Source: Acidovorax sp. MR-S7 (GTDB lineage Bacteria > Pseudomonadota > Gammaproteobacteria > Burkholderiales > Burkholderiaceae_C). From it: a DNA stretch of 64,000 nucleotides. The notes under the pieces were generated by a model. It was not told where the DNA came from. It searched no databases and worked only from the letters and a program-made list of their open reading frames with translations. The translations under genes and the position numbers were made by a program. The stretch lies in contig NZ_DF238897.1 in the NCBI RefSeq assembly GCF_000400995.2, positions 1 through 64,000 on the forward strand, read 5' to 3'. This document shows, piece after piece, positions 58,990 to 64,000 of this stretch. The stretch's first letter is position 1. Each line of letters begins with the position of its first letter.

Positions 58990-59964
58990 ATGCCATCCCC
59001 TACCCGCCGCCAGCTTCTGGCTTCCCTTGCCGTCGCTCCGCTGTCCGTGGCTGCCCAGCCGGCGCCGTGGCCGTCCAATCCCATCCGCATCGTCGTCGCC
59101 TATCCGGCCGGCGGTGTGAGCGACGTGGTGGCGCGTGCGCTGGGCGACAAGCTCTCCGCGCGGCTGGGCACGCCCGTGGTGGTGGAGAACAAGGCGGGCG
59201 CGGGCGGCACGATCGGTATGGACATGGTGGCCAAGGCGGCCCCGGACGGCTACACGCTGGGCTTTTCCGCCATCAGTCCGCTGGTGCTCAATCCGCACCT
59301 GGGCAAGCCCCCGTTCGACCCGGCGCGCGACATCGCGCCCGTGGCCAGCGTGATGTATTCGCCGGTGCTGCTGCTGGGCACGCAGGCCACCGCCGCACGG
59401 GACTTCCGCCAGCTGCTGGCGGCGGCCAAGGCCAAGCCGGGCGACGTGCGCTGGGCGACGTCGGGCTTGGCCTCGCTGGGCCACATCATGCTGGAGCACA
59501 TCATGCAGGGCAGCGGCGTGCAGATCACGCACGTGCCCTACAAGGGCGGCGGCCAGCAGCTCAACGACGCGCTCTCCGGCCAGTTCGAAGTGCTCTCCAC
59601 CAATGCCGGCCCGGCGGTGATGCAGCACATCAAGGCCGGCAAGCTGCATCCGCTTGCCGTGGGCGCGCCCAAGCGCCTGCAGGCGCTGCCCGACGTGCCC
59701 ACGCTGGCCGAGCTGGGCTTGCCCGCGGCCAACCTGACGTCGGTGTTCGGTATCTTCGCGCCCGCCAAAACGCCCGCGCCGGTGCGCGAGCGGCTCAATG
59801 CCGAGATCAACCACGCGCTGGCGCTGCCCGACATCCGGGCGCGGCTGGAGGCGTCCGACAACGTGCCCACGGGCGGCACGGCGGCCGAGTTCGCACGCCA
59901 GATCGCGCAGGAGTCCGAGAGCAACGCGCGCATCATCCGCGCGGCGAATATCCGCCTGGATTGA
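58990..59964 (+). CDS. Bug-family tripartite tricarboxylate-type substrate-binding protein (3)
   Basis: This 324-residue receptor has the start MPSPTRRQLLASLAVAPLS, whose Arg pair before a hydrophobic stretch resembles a Tat signal. Bug motifs: SNPIRIVVAYPAGGVSDVVAR, TPVVVENKAGAGGT, AAPDGYTLGF and THVPYKGGGQQLND. Only 35-45% alike to its neighbours by eye, so the ligands may differ. It converges with the first EAL-HDOD gene (adjacent stops). Confidence 0.9.
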   Translation: MPSPTRRQLLASLAVAPLSVAAQPAPWPSNPIRIVVAYPAGGVSDVVARALGDKLSARLGTPVVVENKAGAGGTIGMDMVAKAAPDGYTLGFSAISPLVLNPHLGKPPFDPARDIAPVASVMYSPVLLLGTQATAARDFRQLLAAAKAKPGDVRWATSGLASLGHIMLEHIMQGSGVQITHVPYKGGGQQLNDALSGQFEVLSTNAGPAVMQHIKAGKLHPLAVGAPKRLQALPDVPTLAELGLPAANLTSVFGIFAPAKTPAPVRERLNAEINHALALPDIRARLEASDNVPTGGTAAEFARQIAQESESNARIIRAANIRLD

Positions 59965-61257
59965 TCAGTCGTCGCCCTGCAGGTTCTCAGCCCAGGCCAG
60001 GGCCTGCAGGTGGGCCCAGTTGACCTGCCGGTTGGACAGGTGCAGCGCCTCCGCTGTGCGGGCGAAGGTGACGTCGTCCCCGCTTTCGCAGGCCTTGGTC
60101 AGCTCCAGGAAGGGGGCGAACACGCCCTGGTTGTGCAGCAGCGCGTCCAGCACGGACTGGGGCAGGGCCACGGTTTCGAGCGCACGCTCCAGCGGCACGC
60201 CGAGCATGGTGTCCAGCAGCGAGAACACGCCGACCACGAAGGCGTTGTCGCACTCCTCGGGCGGCAGCAGCTCGGCCGCCAGCAGCTCCATGAGGCGCCC
60301 GCGCACCACGGCGGTCTGGCCTACGGCAGGCGGCGAGCCGCTGGCGCGCGAGGTGGTCATGAGCAGCGCGGCCCAGCGGAACAGCTTCTTGAGCCCCAGG
60401 ATCATCACCGCGTGGCGGAACGAGGTGATCTCGCACGACAGGCCGAAGCCCGAGGAGTTGATGAAGCGCAGCAGGTTGAAGGACAGCGTCGGGTCCTTCT
60501 TGAGCAGGTCCTCGATCTCGGCCGTGCTGGCTTGTTTGCGCACCAGGTTGATGAGCTGGATGATGGTGGCCTGCGAGGGGCGGATGGTCTGCGCCTTCAC
60601 CACGGACGGCTGCGCGAACCAGTAGCCCTGGAACAGCTTCACCCCCAGGGCGGCCATGCGCTCGTGCTGCTCGGCCGTCTCCACCTTTTCCGCCACCAGC
60701 GTGGCCTGGGTGTGGGCGCGCGCGAATTTCACCAGCGGTTCGGCCAGCTCGGGCTTGAAGGCCTGCATGTTGAGCTTGATGAACGAGGCCAGCGGCAGCC
60801 AGCTCGCATAGGCGCGGCGCAGCACGCTCTGGTTGAAGGCCACGCGAAAGCCCCGCGTGCGCAGGGCGTGGAGCACGGGGATCTGCGCCTCGATCTGCTC
60901 GGGCGTGGCGTCGGCCGCGAGGACGGGTACTTCCAGCACCACTTTCTCGGGGTGGATCAGCTCGAGGTGGGCGCCGGCCAGGCTGTCGTGCGTGCAGTTG
61001 ATGAACACCGTCTTGCGGCCCACCAGGGCCTCGGTGCCGGCGTAGGAGAGGGCGTTGAACAGCAGCGCCGCGTCGCTCGCGGCCGTGTGCGCATCGGCCG
61101 CGGTGGAGCGGTCGAACAGCTCGTAGCCGAAGACGGCGCGGTGCTCGTCCAGGATGGCCTGGCGGGCGATGATGACCAGGTTCTCGGCGCCCGTGCCTGC
61201 ATCCTGCGGGGAGGGCGGCGCGAGGGTTGTCTCTGCGGAATCGGGGGTGCTCGACAT
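59965..61257 (-). CDS. EAL-HDOD signalling protein (degenerate EAL)
   Basis: This 430-residue protein has an N-terminal EAL-like domain (about 30-225) and a C-terminal HDOD domain (about 230-420: LLKKDPTLSFNLLRFINSSG, LGLKKLFRWAALL). The EAL site is broken: the motif reads YELFDR, the DDFGTG segment is AFNQSV and IKID is IKLN. It is therefore unlikely to cut c-di-GMP and may bind it or partner proteins. The family (YuxH/CdgJ type) affects motility. Start ATG 61255-61257. A paralogue lies directly upstream. Confidence 0.87.
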   Translation of the reverse strand: MSSTPDSAETTLAPPSPQDAGTGAENLVIIARQAILDEHRAVFGYELFDRSTAADAHTAASDAALLFNALSYAGTEALVGRKTVFINCTHDSLAGAHLELIHPEKVVLEVPVLAADATPEQIEAQIPVLHALRTRGFRVAFNQSVLRRAYASWLPLASFIKLNMQAFKPELAEPLVKFARAHTQATLVAEKVETAEQHERMAALGVKLFQGYWFAQPSVVKAQTIRPSQATIIQLINLVRKQASTAEIEDLLKKDPTLSFNLLRFINSSGFGLSCEITSFRHAVMILGLKKLFRWAALLMTTSRASGSPPAVGQTAVVRGRLMELLAAELLPPEECDNAFVVGVFSLLDTMLGVPLERALETVALPQSVLDALLHNQGVFAPFLELTKACESGDDVTFARTAEALHLSNRQVNWAHLQALAWAENLQGDD

Positions 61258-61291
61258 GGTGGGCCTCTGGGGCAAGGGACTCTGGATGATT

Positions 61292-62560
61292 TTAGGAATG
61301 TGCCAGCTGGTCGGCCCAGGCCAGCGCCTGCAGGTGCGCCCAGTTGATCTGCTGGTTGGAGAGCTTGAGCGACTGCGCCGCGTGGTCGAAGGCGCTGTCG
61401 TTGCTGGTTTCGCAGGCCTCCACGAGGGTGAGCAGCTCGCCGAACACGCCCTGGCGGTGCAGCAGCGCGTCGTCCACCCCGTCGGGCATGTGCAGCAGGC
61501 CCACGGCGGAGGCCAGTGGCATGCCCAGCATCTGGTCGAGCATGGAGAAGATGCCGATGACGAAGGCCTTGTCCGCCTCCTCGGGCGGCAGGAATTCCTG
61601 GGCCAGCAGCTCCATGAGCCGCCCGCGCACCACGGCGGTCTGGCCCACGGCGGGCGGCGTGCCGCCGCTGCGCATGGCCGTCAGCAGCAGGGCGGCCCAG
61701 CGGAAGAGCTTTTTAAGGCCGAGCAGCAGCACCGCCTGGCGGAAGGACGTGACCTCGTGCGCCAGCCCCAGGCCCGCGGAGTTGATGAGCCGCATGAGGT
61801 TGAAGGCCAGGCCCGCATCCTTCTTGAGCACTTCCTCGATCTCGGCGGTGGAGGCCTGGCTGCGCACCAGGTTCAGCAGCTGCACGATGCTGGCCTGCGT
61901 GGGAGTGAGCAGCTTGGCCTCGATCAGCGCCGGGCGCGAGAACCAGTAGCCCTGGAAGAGCTGCACGCCCAGGGAGGACACCATGTCGTATTGCTGCGCG
62001 GTCTCGATCTTCTCGGCGATCAGCTCGGCTTGGGAGTGGCGGCCGGCGTAGTTGATGAGCACGGCCACCTGGTCCGGCGCCAGCACCGACAGGTCGAGCT
62101 TGATGTAGTCCGCCAGCGGCAGCCAGGGCGCGTAGGCCGATTCCAGCACCGTGTGGGTGAACGCCAGGTGGAAGCCCCGCGCGCGCAGGCCTGCCAGGAT
62201 GGGCAGGCGTGCGGCCACTTCGTGGTTGGCGGTATGGCCGAGCGCGGGGATCTCCAGCACCACCTTGTCGGGGTTCACCAGCTCCAGGTGCCCGCCAGCC
62301 AGACTCTCGTGGGTGCAGTTCACGAAGATCAGCATCTTGCCCACCAGCTCTTCCGTGCCCGCGTGGGACAGGGCGGTGAAGACCAGGATCACGTCGCTGG
62401 CCGCCGTGTGCGCGCCGTGGGAGCGGGAGCGGTTGAAGAGCTCGTAGCCCACCACCGCCTGCTGGCCGTTCATGATGGCCTGGCGCGCGATCATCGCGCC
62501 GCTGGTGCCGCCGGCTGCCGGGCTGGAAGGGGGAGGAGGGGCGTTAGGCGATGTGGACAT
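61292..62560 (-). CDS. EAL-HDOD signalling protein, tandem paralogue
   Basis: This 422-residue protein is colinear and closely related to the 59965 gene. It has an EAL-like domain with YELFNR and AFTHTV in place of DDFGTG, but keeps IKLD. The HDOD domain (LLLGLKKLFRWAALLLTAM) is nearly identical to the neighbour's. A shared ending QALAW(A)(D/E) confirms a tandem duplication. ATG at 62558-62560; the N-terminal 25 residues are Pro/Ser/Gly-rich and variable. Confidence 0.87.
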   Translation of the reverse strand: MSTSPNAPPPPSSPAAGGTSGAMIARQAIMNGQQAVVGYELFNRSRSHGAHTAASDVILVFTALSHAGTEELVGKMLIFVNCTHESLAGGHLELVNPDKVVLEIPALGHTANHEVAARLPILAGLRARGFHLAFTHTVLESAYAPWLPLADYIKLDLSVLAPDQVAVLINYAGRHSQAELIAEKIETAQQYDMVSSLGVQLFQGYWFSRPALIEAKLLTPTQASIVQLLNLVRSQASTAEIEEVLKKDAGLAFNLMRLINSAGLGLAHEVTSFRQAVLLLGLKKLFRWAALLLTAMRSGGTPPAVGQTAVVRGRLMELLAQEFLPPEEADKAFVIGIFSMLDQMLGMPLASAVGLLHMPDGVDDALLHRQGVFGELLTLVEACETSNDSAFDHAAQSLKLSNQQINWAHLQALAWADQLAHS

Positions 62561-62634
62561 GGACAGGCAGGAAACGGTGAGCGGGCGCCACGCGCCGCGC
62601 GGATACCGGAGGCATTGTAGGAAAAGAACGCGGC

Positions 62635-63435
62635 CTAGCCGTGCTGCAGCCAGAGCATCTCCGCCTCGGTGAAGCCCGCCGCGCGCCGCGCCGCCTCGTT
62701 GAGCGGCGGCTTGGGGCGTGGCGCCTCGTGGCGCTGCACCAGCACGGCGTAGTGCGCCACCGGGTCCAGACCCTCGCGCTCGCACAGCCAGCCGTACCAG
62801 TGGTTGCCGATGGCCACGTGGCCCACCTCCTCACGCAGGATGACATGAAGGATGTCCACGGCCGCCAGCGCGTCGGGCGTGCCCACGTTGCGCAGCTTGT
62901 GCTGGATCAGCGGCGTGGCGTCCAGGCCGCGCGCCTCCAGCGTGCGCGGCACCAGGGCCATGCGCGCCACGATGTCGTGGGCCGTCTTCTCGCACATGCT
63001 CCACAGGCCCTGGTGCGCGGGAAAGTCGCCGTAGTCGTGGCCCAGGTGCGTGCGCAGGTGGCCCTGCAACAGGCGGAAGTGCCGGGCCTCTTCACCGGCC
63101 ACGCGCAGCCAGTCCAGGTAGAACTGGCGGGGCATGCCGGGAAAGCGCCAGACGGCGTCCAGCGCGAGGTTGATGGCGTTGAACTCGATGTGGGCGATGG
63201 CGTGGACCAGCACCGCGCGCCCCTCGGCCGTGGCCGGCGAGCGGCGCGCCACGGCCGTGTGGTGCCGCAGCTCGGGCCGCACAGGGTGGCCGGGCAGGGG
63301 CTGGTTGGGGGTGAGTGCTGCGTCGAATGCTATTGAAAGCGTAGCTGCCTGCGCTTGCAGGTCAAGCGCTGCAGTCGATTTTTGTTCAGGGTCCGTCAGG
63401 CACAAGACCTGCAGGGCACGTTGGCGAAGCTCCAT
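62635..63435 (-). CDS. DUF455 ferritin-like protein
   Basis: This 266-residue protein has a four-helix ferritin-like core with Glu/His pairs: HAIAHIEFNAINLALD, RVAGEEARHFRLL and HVILREEVGHVAIGNHW, which could hold a di-iron centre. The residues 1-15 (ELRQRALQVLCLTDP) form the expected N-terminal helix. Residues ~18-36 derive from a copy of the dispersed repeat. Function unknown. Divergent from the carbonic anhydrase gene. Confidence 0.85.
   Translation of the reverse strand: MELRQRALQVLCLTDPEQKSTAALDLQAQAATLSIAFDAALTPNQPLPGHPVRPELRHHTAVARRSPATAEGRAVLVHAIAHIEFNAINLALDAVWRFPGMPRQFYLDWLRVAGEEARHFRLLQGHLRTHLGHDYGDFPAHQGLWSMCEKTAHDIVARMALVPRTLEARGLDATPLIQHKLRNVGTPDALAAVDILHVILREEVGHVAIGNHWYGWLCEREGLDPVAHYAVLVQRHEAPRPKPPLNEAARRAAGFTEAEMLWLQHG
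63329..63383 (-). repeat. Dispersed hairpin repeat, copy J, inside the DUF455 gene
   Basis: On the minus strand it reads AATCGACTGCAGCGCTTG, ACCTG, CAAGCGCAGGCAGCTACG, then CTTTCAATAGC: stem AGCGCTTG / CAAGCGC. It is in the same orientation as the gene and encodes STAALDLQAQAATLSIA near the N-terminus. Both arms are well preserved, so this insertion is more complete than the mutL copy. Confidence 0.8.
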
Positions 63436-63475
63436 CCCTACAATTCTAGGTTTCCCCCACATGGAGACAACGGCG

Positions 63476-64000
63476 ATGGCGCTCTACGAACTGGATGGCA
63501 CGGCACCGCAGGTGGCCGCATCGGCCTGGGTGGCCGACAGCGCGCAGGTCATGGGCAACGTGTCGGTGGGCGAGGACGCCAGCGTCTGGTTTGGCACCGT
63601 GGTGCGCGGCGACTGCGAGAGCATCGCCATCGGCGCGGGCTCCAACGTGCAGGATGCCAGCGTGCTGCATGCCGACGTGGGCAAGCCGCTGGTGATCGGC
63701 GAGCGCGTCACCGTGGGCCACCAGGTCATGCTGCACGGCTGCACCATCGGCGACGAGTCGCTGATCGGCATCGGCGCCATCGTGCTCAACGGCGCCAGGA
63801 TCGGCAAGAACTGCCTGGTAGGCGCCGGCTCGCTGGTCACCGAGGGCAAGGAATTCCCCGACGGCTCCATGATCCTGGGCAGCCCCGCCAAGGCGGTGCG
63901 CCAGCTCACGCCCGAACAGATCGAAGGCCTGCGCCAGAGCGCGCAGCATTACATCGAGAACGCGCGCCGCTTCCGTGGCGGACTGCGCAAGATCGGCTGA
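63476..64000 (+). CDS. Gamma-class carbonic anhydrase family protein
   Basis: This 174-residue left-handed beta-helix protein has the hexapeptide repeats ASVWFGTVVRGDCESIAIGA, NVQDASVLHAD and VTVGHQVMLHGCTIGD, with metal ligand His residues in LHAD, VGHQ and LHGC, as in YrdA/PaaY. It may hydrate CO2 or act as a thioesterase-like partner. GGAGA lies eight bases before the ATG at 63476; an ATG at 63461 is an alternative. It ends exactly at the window edge. Confidence 0.88.
   Translation: MALYELDGTAPQVAASAWVADSAQVMGNVSVGEDASVWFGTVVRGDCESIAIGAGSNVQDASVLHADVGKPLVIGERVTVGHQVMLHGCTIGDESLIGIGAIVLNGARIGKNCLVGAGSLVTEGKEFPDGSMILGSPAKAVRQLTPEQIEGLRQSAQHYIENARRFRGGLRKIG

Overview
The window reads as a chromosomal segment of a high-GC betaproteobacterium, most likely Comamonadaceae (Acidovorax/Alicycliphilus-like). 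The basis is the split 14-gene nuo operon followed by DUF2818, the order tpiA-secG-tRNA-Leu-nuoA, three Bug-type tricarboxylate-receptor proteins, and a MutL that carries the endonuclease motif. The genus is inferred from remembered family and synteny knowledge; no search was run.

Layout. At 1-245 an insertion-sequence end cuts a chemoreceptor gene. At 382-5069 (minus) lies a complete branched-chain amino-acid-type ABC importer (binding protein, LivH, LivM, LivG, LivF), with an intergenic hairpin element between livH and livM. At 5280-9514 are a SPOR membrane protein, an I78-like small lipoprotein, HemW, RdgB and RNase PH. At 9548-11463 is a Ser/Thr kinase-PP2C phosphatase pair. At 11544-17293 follow yicC, gmk, rpoZ, spoT, greB, tRNA-Arg(ACG), a small secreted protein and rpsO. 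At 17501-21991 are pnp, a quinone oxidoreductase, tpiA and secG. tRNA-Leu(GAG) leads into the full complex I operon nuoA-N (22289-36708), with DUF2818 and DUF1178 genes behind it. At 37546-47682 are an orphan ABC ATPase, a LysE exporter, gdhA, mutL, two glycine-zipper lipoproteins flanking a DedA protein, a cupin, a Tat-exported amidase, tsaE and queG.

The right part (47684-62560) is rich in signalling genes: a membrane diguanylate cyclase broken by a frameshift, a PAS (Aer-like) chemoreceptor next to a globin-PAS-PAS-GGDEF-EAL protein, an XRE regulator, and two tandem EAL-HDOD proteins with degenerate EAL sites. Interspersed are an AEC permease, three Bug binding proteins and xerD. The window ends with a DUF455 ferritin-like protein and a gamma-carbonic anhydrase.

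The least ordinary signal is a dispersed hairpin repeat of about 35-85 bases. I find ten copies or part copies. The core reads roughly GGCCTCCAGCGCTTG, a short loop, then AAGCGCAAGCAGCTATYAAA. Most copies abut stop codons and sometimes contain them. Two copies lie inside genes (the MutL linker and the DUF455 N-terminus), in the same reading frame, and both encode the peptide QAQAA. This resembles palindromic elements that invade protein genes in other bacteria. No stretch longer than about 300 bases lacks a gene or an annotated element, and I see no CRISPR array or prophage.
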